This document shows, piece after piece, positions 45,173 through 54,815 of a DNA stretch of 64,000 bases. The stretch spans positions 1 through 64,000 of the forward strand of contig NZ_JBHRXV010000011.1 in assembly GCF_042648405.1 (NCBI RefSeq), read 5' to 3'. This DNA comes from Sphingoaurantiacus capsulatus (GTDB lineage: Bacteria; Pseudomonadota; Alphaproteobacteria; Sphingomonadales; Sphingomonadaceae). The notes under the pieces are model-generated. The model saw nothing but the letters and a program-made list of their open reading frames with translations. It was not told the DNA's origin and made no database searches. The position numbers were made by a program, and so were the translations under genes. Position 1 is the first letter of the stretch. Each line of letters starts with the position of its first letter.

Positions 45173-48100
45173 TTAGAAGCGCACGCCGGCCGCGATGCCG
45201 TAGCGGCGCGGATCGAGCGTGAAGATGTTGGTGTAGAGGCCCGACGACTGGTCGGTCACGTACAGACCGGTCGTCGCGCTGTTGTCGGTCAGGTTCTGGA
45301 CGAACCCGCGGACGAACCACTTGTCGTCCGGGCCGTTCAGCTGCACCTGCGCATTGACCTGGGTGTAGCTGTTGATGCGGTTGATCGAGCCGTTGAAGAT
45401 GCTGCCATAGCTGTCACCCGTGAAGGTGAGGTCAGCGCGCGGCACCAGCGTCATGCCGTTCCCGAAGTCGATGGTGTACTGCGCACCCGCCGAGACCTTG
45501 TAGTTCGGCGCCTGCGGCAGCGCGTTGCCGCGCAGGTTCACCTCGACACCGGCCGGCAGCACGGTCACGCCGCCGACGGCCGCGCCGACGGTGGCTGCCG
45601 TCGCCTGCAGCACCGCGCAGGAGCTGAAGGCGCCGCGGGCGGTCAGGCCGCTGTTCGCCGGGAAGGCGGTCGTGCCCTGGAGCGGTGCGGTCTGCGGGTT
45701 GGCGGCGGTACGCGGGGTCGGGAAGGTGGTCAGCGTGCTGTTGTTGAGCAGCGTGTTGACCGTGTTCACGAAGGTGTTGGCCGAGCCGGCACCCGCGGTG
45801 TTCGGGATGACGGCGCAGTTCGCGCCGTTGGTGATGTCCTTGATGATCACCGCATCCGAACGGCCGCCCGACGGATCGCGCGGGTTCGACAGGAACTTGT
45901 CGGCGGCGACCTTGGTGTGGAGGTAGCTGAAGTTGATGTTGAACAGCCACTCGGGGCTCGGGTTGAGGATCGACTCGATCTCGAGGCCGTAGATGTCGGC
46001 ATCGACGTTGTCGTTCACCGAGGTGCGGGCGACGATGCGGCTGAGCTGCAGGTCCTTGTACTTATAGTAGAAGGCCGTGGCGTTCAGGCGCAGCGTGCCG
46101 TCGAGAAAGGTGTTCTTCGAACCGACCTCGAACGCGTCGATGAATTCCGGCGCGAAGGTGTCCGGCACCGCGAAGATCGGCTGCAGCGGCGGGTTGATGC
46201 CGCCCGACTTGTAGCCGCGCGAGTAGCTTGCATAGAGCAGGCTGTCGTCGCTGAGCTTGAAGTCGAGAACGGCGCGACCGGTAAACTCGTCGAAGCTGCT
46301 CTTGCGGACCTGGAAGGCCTCGCAGCCCGCCCGGGTGCCGATGCCGCCCGCCACGTTGCTGCCGGCGCCCGCGCAGGCCGTCGCCGGGTCGGCATCGAAG
46401 CCGCCTGCCCGCGGCGAGTCGAAGGCGTTGGTCGCGGTGAAGGGGACGAGGAAGCTGGCGAGCGTCGAGCGCGCGACCACCGTCTTCTTGTCGTTGTTGT
46501 AGCGAAGGCCGGCGGTGAACTTCACCCGGTCGTTGAACTCGTAATAGGCCTCGCCGAAGATGCCGTAGGACTTCAGGCCGAAGTCGTCGGTGTTGTTCCG
46601 GAAGAACGGCGTGCCGAGGTATGACGGCGGCTGGGCCGAGCCGAGCGCGGTGAAGGTGCCGAGCAGGCCCGTCACATAGTCGATGCCGAACGAGTTGACG
46701 TAGTAGCTGTTCTCGCTGAGGTCGGCGTCGGCATAGATGCCGCCGAGCAGGAAGTTGAACGCGCCGTCATAGTCGGACGAGAAGATCGCCTCGACCGACC
46801 AGTCCTTGTTCTTCTGGTTCGAACGGTCGAAGTCCTGCGGCGTCGCCGAGCAGACCTTGTAGCCGCCGAACGAGCCGGTGCCGGTCTCTTCCGCGGCCGA
46901 GGTGCAGAGCTGGCCCGCCGGACCCCCCGGGATGATCGCCTGCGCGATCGGGGTGAAATAGGCGGCGGGAAGGCCCGGAATGCCGCCCGCGGCAGCGCCG
47001 GCCAGCGTCGCCAGTGCGGTGGCGTAACTGGCGCGGTTCTGCACGGAGAGGTTGTAGTCCTGCGACGAGTCGACCCGCGCTTCGTGATAGAAACCGGTCA
47101 ACTGCAGCTTATACTGGTCGCCGAGGTCCTGCTCGATGCGCAGCTGATACTGCTGCTCGTCGGTGAAATAGGTCGGCGTATGGTCGGTGTTGACCTGGCG
47201 CTTGCTGGCCGGGTTGACCGCCGTGGCATAGGGGTCCGGGCCATAGAGGCTGCCGAGGCCGAACAGCGTCGGCGCCGGGATGCCGTTCGCCGACAGGAAC
47301 TCGCGCGAGCCGAGCGTGCCGACGAAGCTGGCGTTGCCGTTGGTGACGCCGTTCTCGAGGCGGCCGGGCAAGCAGCCGAGGATACCGGTCGGGTCGCGCT
47401 GGCAGAGTTGCTTCTGGATGCGGAGGCGGTTGTCGTCCTCGCGGAAATAATAGGCCATCAGGTCGACGGTGGTGGTGTCGCTCGGCTGCCAGCGCAGCGA
47501 ACCGCGCACCGCATACATGTCGCGGCCGTCGAGATCGTCGCCGTTGAAGACGTTCTCGGTGAAGCCGTCGCGCTTCAGGTAGAAGCCGGCGACGCGCGCG
47601 GCGAAGGTCTCGCCGAGCGGGATATTGACCGCGCCCTTCACCTTCATCGAGTTGAAATTGCCATACTCACCCTCGGCCTGGACCGAAAAGGCGTCCATGC
47701 GCGGCTTCGCCGTCACGAAGTTGACCACGCCCGAGGTGGCGTTGCGGCCGAACAGCGTGCCCTGCGGGCCGCGAAGCACCTCGACGCGCTCGAGATCGAA
47801 ATATTCGGTTTCGAACAGGCGGGTGCCGAGCAGCGGCGTATCGTTGACGTGGATGGCGGTGGCGGAGTCGCAGGTCACGCCGACGCAGAGGTCGCCGACG
47901 CCGCGGATGGTGAAGCTCGATCCGGTGAAGTTGCCCTTGGTGAAGGTCACGTTGGGCAAGGTCAGCTGAAGGTCCGACGAATTTTCGATCTGCTGGCGCT
48001 CGAGCGTTTCGGCGCTGAACGCGGTCACCGCGATCGGCACGTCCTGCAGCGATTCCGCCTGGCGCTGGGCGGTGACGACGATTTCCTCGATGCCCTGGTC

Positions 48101-48208
48101 GTCGACCGCGGCACTTTGGGCGAACGCCGGGCCGGCGATGAGCATGGCCAGCGCGGACGCGCTGGTCGCGAGCGAAATACGCAGATTCTGCTTGATGATC
48201 GGCTTCAT
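45173..48208 (-). CDS. Large TonB-dependent receptor
   Basis: An outer-membrane receptor of 1011 residues. Signal peptide (SASALAMLIAGPAFAQ), a TonB box-like IEEIVVTAQRQ, plug domain with IRGVGDL and RGPQGTLFGRNATSGVVN, and a very large barrel ending in the terminal phenylalanine of GIAAGVRF. This is the sphingomonad-type receptor expanded with long extracellular loops, usually used for complex organic ligands. The ATG at 48208 has GGGGAGGA 9 bp upstream; the open frame upstream is non-coding. No dedicated permease is next to it. Confidence 0.95.
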   Translation of the reverse strand: MKPIIKQNLRISLATSASALAMLIAGPAFAQSAAVDDQGIEEIVVTAQRQAESLQDVPIAVTAFSAETLERQQIENSSDLQLTLPNVTFTKGNFTGSSFTIRGVGDLCVGVTCDSATAIHVNDTPLLGTRLFETEYFDLERVEVLRGPQGTLFGRNATSGVVNFVTAKPRMDAFSVQAEGEYGNFNSMKVKGAVNIPLGETFAARVAGFYLKRDGFTENVFNGDDLDGRDMYAVRGSLRWQPSDTTTVDLMAYYFREDDNRLRIQKQLCQRDPTGILGCLPGRLENGVTNGNASFVGTLGSREFLSANGIPAPTLFGLGSLYGPDPYATAVNPASKRQVNTDHTPTYFTDEQQYQLRIEQDLGDQYKLQLTGFYHEARVDSSQDYNLSVQNRASYATALATLAGAAAGGIPGLPAAYFTPIAQAIIPGGPAGQLCTSAAEETGTGSFGGYKVCSATPQDFDRSNQKNKDWSVEAIFSSDYDGAFNFLLGGIYADADLSENSYYVNSFGIDYVTGLLGTFTALGSAQPPSYLGTPFFRNNTDDFGLKSYGIFGEAYYEFNDRVKFTAGLRYNNDKKTVVARSTLASFLVPFTATNAFDSPRAGGFDADPATACAGAGSNVAGGIGTRAGCEAFQVRKSSFDEFTGRAVLDFKLSDDSLLYASYSRGYKSGGINPPLQPIFAVPDTFAPEFIDAFEVGSKNTFLDGTLRLNATAFYYKYKDLQLSRIVARTSVNDNVDADIYGLEIESILNPSPEWLFNINFSYLHTKVAADKFLSNPRDPSGGRSDAVIIKDITNGANCAVIPNTAGAGSANTFVNTVNTLLNNSTLTTFPTPRTAANPQTAPLQGTTAFPANSGLTARGAFSSCAVLQATAATVGAAVGGVTVLPAGVEVNLRGNALPQAPNYKVSAGAQYTIDFGNGMTLVPRADLTFTGDSYGSIFNGSINRINSYTQVNAQVQLNGPDDKWFVRGFVQNLTDNSATTGLYVTDQSSGLYTNIFTLDPRRYGIAAGVRF

Positions 48209-48419
48209 CCGATGATCCTCCCCAGTTGTCCCTGACTGCCGCCGCCCGGTTTTTATCGGGTCTGGTCGACAGGCTCGGCATCGGACGCACGAACGAACGT
48301 GCTCCCAATGCCGCTTAAGTGACATTTGAACAACGAGTGGGGTTACTTGTCCAGCAAGCTAGATAGGGGGCTAAAGCTTTTGAGAGGTTGGGGGTTCCAC
48401 CGTCGCTTATTTGCAACGG

Positions 48420-48842
48420 TTATTCCCGTTTCTTGTCCGATTTGACCTTGGCGAGGGTGTCGATCGGGCATTGCGCACCCGATCGCGTCAGCACCGCGTC
48501 GCGACCGGCACAGAGGCGACCGGCCTGCGTCTGCCGGTAATAGAAGCCCTGATAGTAGGTGAGGGCGGGGCAGTCCTTCTTGAACCCCATGCGCCAGCGG
48601 TCGCCGCCGGTCAGCACCAGATCGATCGCGCGTTCGCCGGTGACGATCGCGCCGGCGATGCGCTCGCTTTCAATGCAGGCGCGCTTCGATTTCTTGGTGA
48701 AGATGGCGAACAGCCCGCCCTTGCGCTCCTTCACGCCGGGCGCCTCCGACTGCAGCGGCACCTTGCGAATGCGCGGCTCGTCCGCGAACGCGGGCCCGGC
48801 CAGCGCCATGCCGAGCATCAGGATCGTCAGCCGTCGGGACAT
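48420..48842 (-). CDS. Exported protein of unknown function, cysteine-containing
   Basis: A 140-residue protein with a signal peptide (LTILMLGMALAGPAFA). The mature part is basic (VKERKGGLFAIFTKKSKR) with a DRWRMGFKKDCPALTYYQGFYY segment and four cysteines (about 56, 91, 111 and 125) that could form two disulfides. No family was recognised; similar small basic exported proteins are common in sphingomonads. The ATG at 48842 follows AAGGTG. The overlapping longer open frame upstream is not supported. Confidence 0.75.
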   Translation of the reverse strand: MSRRLTILMLGMALAGPAFADEPRIRKVPLQSEAPGVKERKGGLFAIFTKKSKRACIESERIAGAIVTGERAIDLVLTGGDRWRMGFKKDCPALTYYQGFYYRQTQAGRLCAGRDAVLTRSGAQCPIDTLAKVKSDKKRE

Positions 48843-48929
48843 CGCACCTTCTTGGTCATCCGCATTTGAACCAACGCTGAACCTTTGCGGCCTCGACGCG
48901 CCGCGGGTCAACGCCCTATCCTGACGGGC

Positions 48930-50333
48930 ATGAACGCATTTCAGGCGATGAAGGACGCAGCCGGTCCCGGCGGCTGGATCGACGACCCGGCGCTGCTCGA
49001 GCCGCATCTGAACGACTGGCGCGGTCGCAAGCGCGGGCGGGCGGAGCTGCTGCTGCGCCCCGCGACGACCGATCAGCTCGCCGCCATCGTCCGCCTCGCC
49101 GCGCAGCACCGCATCGGCCTCGTGCCGCAGGGTGGCAACACCTCGCTCTGCGGCGCCAGCGTGCCCGAGCCCGAGGGCGGGGCGGTGATCGTCTCGACCA
49201 CCCGCATGCGCCGCGTCCGCCAGGTCGATGCCGCCGATCATTCGCTGGTGGTCGAGGCCGGCGTCACCCTGTCGGAGGTCCACGCCGCCGCCGAAGCGGC
49301 CGACCGCATGTTCCCGCTGTCGCTGGGCGCCAAGGGTACCGCGACGGTCGGCGGGCTGATCTCGACCAACGCCGGCGGCGTGCAGGTGCTGCGCTATGGC
49401 ACGATGCGCGCGCTGACGCTCGGGATCGAGGCGGTGCTGCCCGACGGCTCGGTGCTCGATCAGCTGTCGGCGCTGCGCAAGGACAACACCGGCTACGACG
49501 TGAAGCAGCTACTGATCGGCGCCGAAGGCACATTGGGCTTCGTCACCGCCGCCGCGCTGAAGCTGGTCGCGCGGCCGCGCGCCGTCGCCACCGCGCTTGC
49601 CGGGCTTGCCTCACCGGCCGCCGCGCTGGCGCTGCTCGACCGGTTGCGCGGCGCGGTCGGCGATCAGGTTGACAGTTTCGAACTGATGCCGCGTACCGGC
49701 TTCGACCTCGTGTTCGCGCAGATGCCCGAGGTCCGCGACCCGTTCGGCGCCGCCCATCCCTGGTACGCGCTGGTCGAGCTGACCTCGCCGCGCGACGGCG
49801 ACCCGCTTGCCGAGGCGCTGGAGAGCGCGCTCGCCGCTGCGATCGAGGCGGGCGATGTCGCCGATGCCGTGTTCGCCGCCAGCGAAACGCAGCGTGCTGC
49901 GCTGTGGGCGTTGCGCGAAGGCATCCCGCCCGCCGAGCGCGCCGAAGGGCCGTCGGTCAAGCATGACGTGTCGGTGCCCGTCGCCCGCATGCCCGCCTTC
50001 ATCGCCGAGGCGACGCCGGCCATCGAGCGCGGCTGGCCCGGCGCGCGCGTCCTCGCCTTCGGCCACCTCGGCGACGGCAACGTCCACTTCAACGCCCGCC
50101 CGCCGCTCGGCGTCGATTATGAGGTCTTCCGCGAGAACGGCCCGGCGATCACGCGGCTCGTCAACGACATCACCGTCGCTCACGGCGGCTCGATCTCCGC
50201 TGAACATGGCATCGGCACCTTGAAGCGCGACGAGTTGGTTCGCCTCGGCGATCCGGCGAAGCTCTCGGCGATGCGCGCCATCAAGGTGGCGCTCGATCCG
50301 CTGGGCATCATGAACCCCGGCAAGCTGCTCTGA
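48930..50333 (+). CDS. FAD-binding D-2-hydroxyacid dehydrogenase (GlcD/D-2-HGDH-like)
   Basis: A 467-residue PCMH-type flavoprotein. The FAD-binding half shows PQGGNTSLCGASVP (about 68-81) and LGAKGTATVGGLISTNAGGVQVLRYG; the C-terminal domain has GHLGDGNVHFNARP and ISAEHGIGTLKR, ending in NPGKLL. This is the D-lactate/glycolate/D-2-hydroxyglutarate dehydrogenase group, which passes electrons to an acceptor rather than oxygen. The D-2-hydroxyglutarate branch seems most likely. It is divergent from the exported basic protein. Confidence 0.9.
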   Translation: MNAFQAMKDAAGPGGWIDDPALLEPHLNDWRGRKRGRAELLLRPATTDQLAAIVRLAAQHRIGLVPQGGNTSLCGASVPEPEGGAVIVSTTRMRRVRQVDAADHSLVVEAGVTLSEVHAAAEAADRMFPLSLGAKGTATVGGLISTNAGGVQVLRYGTMRALTLGIEAVLPDGSVLDQLSALRKDNTGYDVKQLLIGAEGTLGFVTAAALKLVARPRAVATALAGLASPAAALALLDRLRGAVGDQVDSFELMPRTGFDLVFAQMPEVRDPFGAAHPWYALVELTSPRDGDPLAEALESALAAAIEAGDVADAVFAASETQRAALWALREGIPPAERAEGPSVKHDVSVPVARMPAFIAEATPAIERGWPGARVLAFGHLGDGNVHFNARPPLGVDYEVFRENGPAITRLVNDITVAHGGSISAEHGIGTLKRDELVRLGDPAKLSAMRAIKVALDPLGIMNPGKLL

Positions 50334-50457
50334 GGCCCGCCGGCGACAGGCCGCGCGCCCGTGGCTTGCCCGAATCCGCATCGCCGCCTAAAGCGGGCGG
50401 CTTCACCGGGCCGGGGGGTCCGATGTCAAAAATTCTCAGACACGAGGTCCGTGTATC

Positions 50458-51207
50458 ATGGCTTCCAATCCCGCGCCGATGCTGCCGCTGTTCTACAATT
50501 CGATCGCGCCGCTCTCTTCGCAGGCGCACGCCGGCTTCAAGGTCCGCCAGCGCACCGCCTATCCGGAAGCGGCGAAGACGCACGCCATTCCGCTGACGGT
50601 CGACGAGTTCGCCTCGGCGATGCGCCATTATCCGATCGTGTTCGGCTCGGGTCCGACCGCGGCGCCGCTGGCGCTGATGGGCCTGACCGACGGCGTCAAC
50701 ACCTTCGTCGACGCCGACGGCAACTGGGCGAAGGACGTCTACGTCCCGGCCTATGCCCGCCGCTACCCGTTCCTCCTCGCCAAGTTCAACGAGACCAGCG
50801 AAGAGCTGACCTTGTGCTTCGACGACAAGGCGGGTCTCGTCGAGGCGGGCGACTTCGACGGCTATGAACTGTTCGACGGCGAAGCGCCGAGCGAGCACAC
50901 CAAGTCGGTGCTGGCCTTCTGCGAGCAGTTCGAGACCGCGGTCGCCCGCACCAAGCAGTTCATGGACGAGATCCAGGCGCTCGACCTGATCATCGACGGC
51001 GAAGTCTCGCTGCAGCAGGGCGACGGCCAGCCGTCGATCTACCGCGGCTTCCGCATGATCGGCGAGGACAAGCTGCGCGAGCTGCGCGGCGATCAGCTGC
51101 GCAAGCTGGTGCAGACCGGCATGATCGGCCTCGTCTACGCGCACCTGCTCAGCCTGCAGAACACCCGCGACATCTTCGCCAAGCAGATGGGCGTCGCTGC
51201 TGCGTAA
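50458..51207 (+). CDS. SapC family protein
   Basis: A 249-residue SapC-family protein, named after an S-layer-associated protein and frequent next to TonB-receptor genes in sphingomonads and Caulobacter. YYPIVFGSGPTAAP-type and GVNTFVDADGNWAKDVYVPAYARRYPF are the defining central motifs; YRGFRMIGEDKL lies near the C-terminus. No signal peptide is visible. Function is unknown. It stands just before a TonB-receptor gene but is separated from it by a good terminator. Confidence 0.9.
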   Translation: MASNPAPMLPLFYNSIAPLSSQAHAGFKVRQRTAYPEAAKTHAIPLTVDEFASAMRHYPIVFGSGPTAAPLALMGLTDGVNTFVDADGNWAKDVYVPAYARRYPFLLAKFNETSEELTLCFDDKAGLVEAGDFDGYELFDGEAPSEHTKSVLAFCEQFETAVARTKQFMDEIQALDLIIDGEVSLQQGDGQPSIYRGFRMIGEDKLRELRGDQLRKLVQTGMIGLVYAHLLSLQNTRDIFAKQMGVAAA

Positions 51208-51232
51208 CGCGCTGGCGCAGAGCCGAAAACGC

Positions 51233-51264
51233 AAAGGGCTCGGCGGGTAACCGCCGGGCCCTTT
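51233..51264 (+). terminator. Rho-independent terminator after sapC-family gene
   Basis: AAAGGGC-CGGCGG pairs with CCGCCG-GCCCTTT around GTAA (one T-G pair), followed by TGCTC. It lies about 25 bp after the stop. Confidence 0.85.
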
Positions 51265-51303
51265 TGCTCTGGACGCCCGAAATGGGTGTCACAGGTTTGA
51301 CAA

Positions 51304-51316
51304 GTTATAACATCAC
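51304..51316. promoter_or_regulatory. Zur-box-like element GTTATAACATCAC
   Basis: It contains the perfect palindrome GTTATAAC and closely matches the recalled Zur half-site GTTATAACATAAC. It lies 38 bp before the start of a histidine-rich TonB receptor and just after TTGACA-like sequence, so it would overlap the promoter. Repression by Zur under zinc sufficiency is inferred. Confidence 0.55.
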
Positions 51317-51353
51317 ATTTACGTGCCATCCCCGGAACAAGGAGATTTCGGGA

Positions 51354-53432
51354 ATGCGCCTTCGCACGCTGCTGCTCGCCTCGGTCATCATGCTGCCGCT
51401 GCCGGCGTTCGCCGCGGAAGGCCAGCAGGTCGACGATCTGCACGAGGACGCGCCCGAGATCATCGTCACCGCGCCCTTCTCGCGTGACCGGCAGGACCTG
51501 CTGACCGGCACCTCGGTGCTGCGCGGCGAGCAGCTGGCGTCGGATATCCGCATGCAGATCGGCGACACGCTCGACGACCTGCCCGGCGTCTCCGCCACCT
51601 CCTTCGGCCCCGGCGCTTCGCGCCCCGTCCTTCGCGGCTTCCAGGGCGAGCGCGTGCGCGTGCTGACCGACGGCATTGGCTCGATCGACGTGTCGAACAC
51701 CTCGGCCGACCACGCCGTCGCCATCGATCCGATCACCGCCGAGCGCGTCGAGGTGCTGCGCGGGCCGCAGTCGCTGCTGTTCGGCTCGTCGGCGATCGGC
51801 GGCGTCGTCAACATCATCGACCGCCGCATCCCGCGCCGCCTGCCGACCGACCATCCGCACGTCGACGCCATCGCCAGCTACGGCTCGGCGGCGGACGAGC
51901 GCAGCATCGCCGGCGGCTTCGACGTCGCGGCGGGCGGGCCAATCGTGCTCCATGCCGACGCCGGTTACCGCAAGTCGGGCGATCTCGACATCGGCGGCTA
52001 TCTGCTCGCCCCCGAACTTCGCGAGCATGCGCTCGAGCACGCGGCCGAAGGCGAGGAGCATGCCGCCGAGCTGGCGGCGGCGCGTGGCACCTTGCCCAAC
52101 TCGGCGGTGCGCACCACCACCGGCGGCGTCGGCGCCTCGGTCATCACCGATCGCGGCACCCTCGGCTTCTCGGTCGGTATCTATGACTCGCTCTACGGCA
52201 TCCCCGATCGCCCCGACCTTCACGCGCATGAGGAGGAAGAGGGCGAGGAAGGCCATGATCACGGCGCCGTCCGCATCGATATGCGCCAGGTCCGCTACGA
52301 CATGCGCGGCGAGCTCAATTTCGACAGCTCGCTGATCGAGACGGTGCGCCTGCGCCTCGGCGCCGCCGACTACAAGCATACCGAGCTGGAGGGCGACGAG
52401 GTCGGCACCCGCTTCTTCAACGAGGGCGTCGAGGGCCGGCTGGAGCTGGTCCAGCGCGAGCGCGACGGCTGGAAGGGCGCGGTCGGCGGCCAGTTCTTCC
52501 TCCGCGACCTGCGCGCCATCGGCGCCGAGGCCTTCGTGCCGGCCAACGAGACCGAGCAATACGGCCTGTTCGCGCTGCAGACGCTCGAACTGGGCGCGCT
52601 GACGCTCGAAGGCGCCGCGCGCTACGAGCATCAGTCGGTGTCGAGCAACGAGGCGGGCATCTCGCGCAGCTTCAACGCGCTGTCGGGCGCCGCCGGCGCC
52701 GCCTTCAAGCTCAGCGACGACTGGCGCCTCGGCGTGAACCTGTCGCGCACCGTCCGCGCGCCCTCGGCCGAGGAGCTGCTGTCGAACGGCGCGCACATTG
52801 CGACGCAATCGTTCGAGATCGGCGATCCGACCTTGCGGCAGGAAAAGAGCTGGGGCCTCGAAGGCTTCGTCCGCGCCGATGGCGAAAACTACAGCCTCGG
52901 CGCCAGCGTCTTCGCCACCCGCTTCGACAATTACATCTACGAAGCCGACGCCGGCATCGAGATCGACGAATTGCCGGTGTTCGAATACCGCCAGGACGAC
53001 GCGCGCTACTTCGGCGTCGAGCTCGAAGGCTCGGTCACCGTCGCCCGCTTCGGTGACACCAGGATCGTCGCCGACGCCGTCGCCGACTATATCCGCGCCA
53101 CGGTGAAGGACGTCGGCCCGGCGCCGCGCATCCCGCCGCGCCGCGTGCTCGTCGGCCTGGAGGCGCAGAGCACCTACATCGACAGCCGCATCGAGACCGA
53201 ATGGGTCGACGACCAGAATCGCGTCGCCGATTTCGAAACGCCGACCGATGGTCATCAGGTGCTCAACGCCTCGGTGTCGTGGCGGCCGTTCGGTCGTGAG
53301 CGCTCGATCGCGCTGATGCTGTCGGCGAACAACATCCTCGACGCCGACGTGCGCCGCCACGCCTCCTTCCTCAAGGATTTCGCGCCCTTGGCCGGCCGCG
53401 ACCTGCGCGCGACGCTGAAGGCGAGCTTCTAG
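51354..53432 (+). CDS. ZnuD-like histidine-rich TonB-dependent receptor
   Basis: A 692-residue outer-membrane receptor: signal peptide (LLASVIMLPLPAFAAE), plug with VLRGFQGERVRVLTDG and EVLRGPQSLLFGSSAIGG, barrel ending in TLKASF. Two His/Glu-rich stretches in the barrel, ELREHALEHAAEGEEHAA near 220 and HAHEEEEGEEGHDHG near 285, are what ZnuD-type zinc importers carry in extracellular loops. A Zur-like element in the promoter supports zinc uptake. AAGGAG precedes the ATG at 51354 at a good distance. It is expressed alone. Confidence 0.9.
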   Translation: MRLRTLLLASVIMLPLPAFAAEGQQVDDLHEDAPEIIVTAPFSRDRQDLLTGTSVLRGEQLASDIRMQIGDTLDDLPGVSATSFGPGASRPVLRGFQGERVRVLTDGIGSIDVSNTSADHAVAIDPITAERVEVLRGPQSLLFGSSAIGGVVNIIDRRIPRRLPTDHPHVDAIASYGSAADERSIAGGFDVAAGGPIVLHADAGYRKSGDLDIGGYLLAPELREHALEHAAEGEEHAAELAAARGTLPNSAVRTTTGGVGASVITDRGTLGFSVGIYDSLYGIPDRPDLHAHEEEEGEEGHDHGAVRIDMRQVRYDMRGELNFDSSLIETVRLRLGAADYKHTELEGDEVGTRFFNEGVEGRLELVQRERDGWKGAVGGQFFLRDLRAIGAEAFVPANETEQYGLFALQTLELGALTLEGAARYEHQSVSSNEAGISRSFNALSGAAGAAFKLSDDWRLGVNLSRTVRAPSAEELLSNGAHIATQSFEIGDPTLRQEKSWGLEGFVRADGENYSLGASVFATRFDNYIYEADAGIEIDELPVFEYRQDDARYFGVELEGSVTVARFGDTRIVADAVADYIRATVKDVGPAPRIPPRRVLVGLEAQSTYIDSRIETEWVDDQNRVADFETPTDGHQVLNASVSWRPFGRERSIALMLSANNILDADVRRHASFLKDFAPLAGRDLRATLKASF

Positions 53433-53526
53433 AGGCGATAGCAAAGGAAAGGCAGTCAGCGGGTTCACAGCCCGCACTGCTTTGCTATGAAGGCCCCCGA
53501 CTCAAAATATTCGGGAGAGGGCAGTC

Positions 53527-53664
53527 ATGGCCGCCGATCACGCGCCGCAATCGATGAAGGACCACACCAAGACCTATGACGGCTTCCTCGCCGTCACCAA
53601 ATGGTCGATCATCCTCCTCACCATCCTCCTGATCGGGCTCTTCGCCTTCGTCTTCGGCGAATAA
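53527..53664 (+). CDS. aa3-type cytochrome c oxidase subunit IV domain peptide
   Basis: A 45-residue protein: a hydrophilic start (MAADHAPQSMKDHTKTYDGF) and one transmembrane helix (SIILLTILLIGLFAFVF) ending in GE. The pattern matches bacterial aa3-type cytochrome oxidase subunit IV (COX4_pro_2). GGGAGAGGGC precedes the ATG. It is 21 bp upstream of pntAA, a location typical for this peptide in sphingomonads, so it is probably made with the transhydrogenase although named after an oxidase. Confidence 0.85.
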   Translation: MAADHAPQSMKDHTKTYDGFLAVTKWSIILLTILLIGLFAFVFGE

Positions 53665-53685
53665 GCGAAGCAAAGGGGGGATAGC

Positions 53686-54813
53686 ATGAAGATCGCGGTG
53701 CTCCGGGAAACGCTGGACGGGGAACGCCGCGTTGCCGCCACCCCGGAATCGGTCAAGAAGTTCATCGCGCTCGGCGCCGATGTCGCCGTCGAGGCAGGCG
53801 CGGGCGGTTTCGCCGGCATCGCCGACGGTGATTTCACCGCCGCCGGCGCGACTGTCGCCGAACGTGGCGCGACGTTGAAGGGCGCCGACCTCGTGCTCGG
53901 CGTGCAGGGGCCCGACCCCGCGTCGCTCGCCGGCGCCGCCAAGGGCGCCAAACTTGCCGCGATCCTCGCCCCCTACGCCAACCGCGAGCGCGTCGCCGGC
54001 TATGCCAGCGCCGGCTTTGAGGCGCTGGCGATGGAATTCATGCCGCGCATCACCCGCGCGCAGTCGATGGACGTGCTGTCCTCGCAGTCGAACCTCTCGG
54101 GCTATAAGGCCGTCCTCGACGCCGCCGGCGAATATGGCCGCGCGCTGCCGATGATGATGACCGCAGCGGGGACGATTTCCGCCGCGCGCGTGTTCATCAT
54201 GGGCGTCGGCGTCGCCGGCCTGCAGGCGATCGCCACCGCGCGCCGCCTCGGCGCCATCGTTTCGGCCACCGACGTGCGCGCCGCGACCAAGGAACAGATC
54301 GAATCCCTCGGCGCCAAGGCGATCTTCGTCGAGAATGTCAAAGGCATCGAGGGCGAGGGCACCGGCGGCTACGCCAGCGAGATGTCCGACGAGTACAAGG
54401 CGGCGCAGGCCGAGCTGGTCTCGGGCCACATCGCCAAGCAGGACATCGTCATCACCACCGCGCTGATCCCGGGCCGCCCGGCGCCGCGGCTGATCACCGA
54501 CGCGCAGGTCGCGACGATGCGCGCCGGCTCGGTGATCGTCGATCTCGCGGTGGAGCAAGGCGGCAACGTCGAGGGCGCGGTCGCCGGCCAGGTGGTCGAG
54601 CGCCACGGCGTCAAGATCGTCGGCCACCGCAACGTGCCGAGCCGCCTCGCATCGGACGCCTCGGCGCTCTACGCGCGCAATCTCTACAACTTCATCTCGG
54701 CCTATTGGGACAAGGACGCCAAGGCGTTCGTGCTTCCGGCCGACGACGAAGTGACCAAGGGCGTGACGCTGACTCAGGGCGGTCAGGTCATTCACCCGGC
54801 GCTGCAAGGCTGA
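53686..54813 (+). CDS. pntAA: NAD(P) transhydrogenase subunit alpha part 1 (NAD-binding)
   Basis: The 375-residue NAD(H)-binding domain I of proton-translocating transhydrogenase, in the split three-gene form. KIAVLRETLDGERRVAATPE is the classic start; the dinucleotide fold has GVGVAGLQAIATARRLGAIV and then DVRAATKEQIESLGA. It is followed after only 2 bp by an inserted DUF559 gene, which separates it from pntAB. Confidence 0.96.
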   Translation: MKIAVLRETLDGERRVAATPESVKKFIALGADVAVEAGAGGFAGIADGDFTAAGATVAERGATLKGADLVLGVQGPDPASLAGAAKGAKLAAILAPYANRERVAGYASAGFEALAMEFMPRITRAQSMDVLSSQSNLSGYKAVLDAAGEYGRALPMMMTAAGTISAARVFIMGVGVAGLQAIATARRLGAIVSATDVRAATKEQIESLGAKAIFVENVKGIEGEGTGGYASEMSDEYKAAQAELVSGHIAKQDIVITTALIPGRPAPRLITDAQVATMRAGSVIVDLAVEQGGNVEGAVAGQVVERHGVKIVGHRNVPSRLASDASALYARNLYNFISAYWDKDAKAFVLPADDEVTKGVTLTQGGQVIHPALQG

Positions 54814-54815
54814 GC

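Noticed and set aside
51135..53477. A 780-residue open frame on the minus strand
   Set aside because: It is antisense to the TonB receptor at 51354, which shows full plug and barrel signatures.
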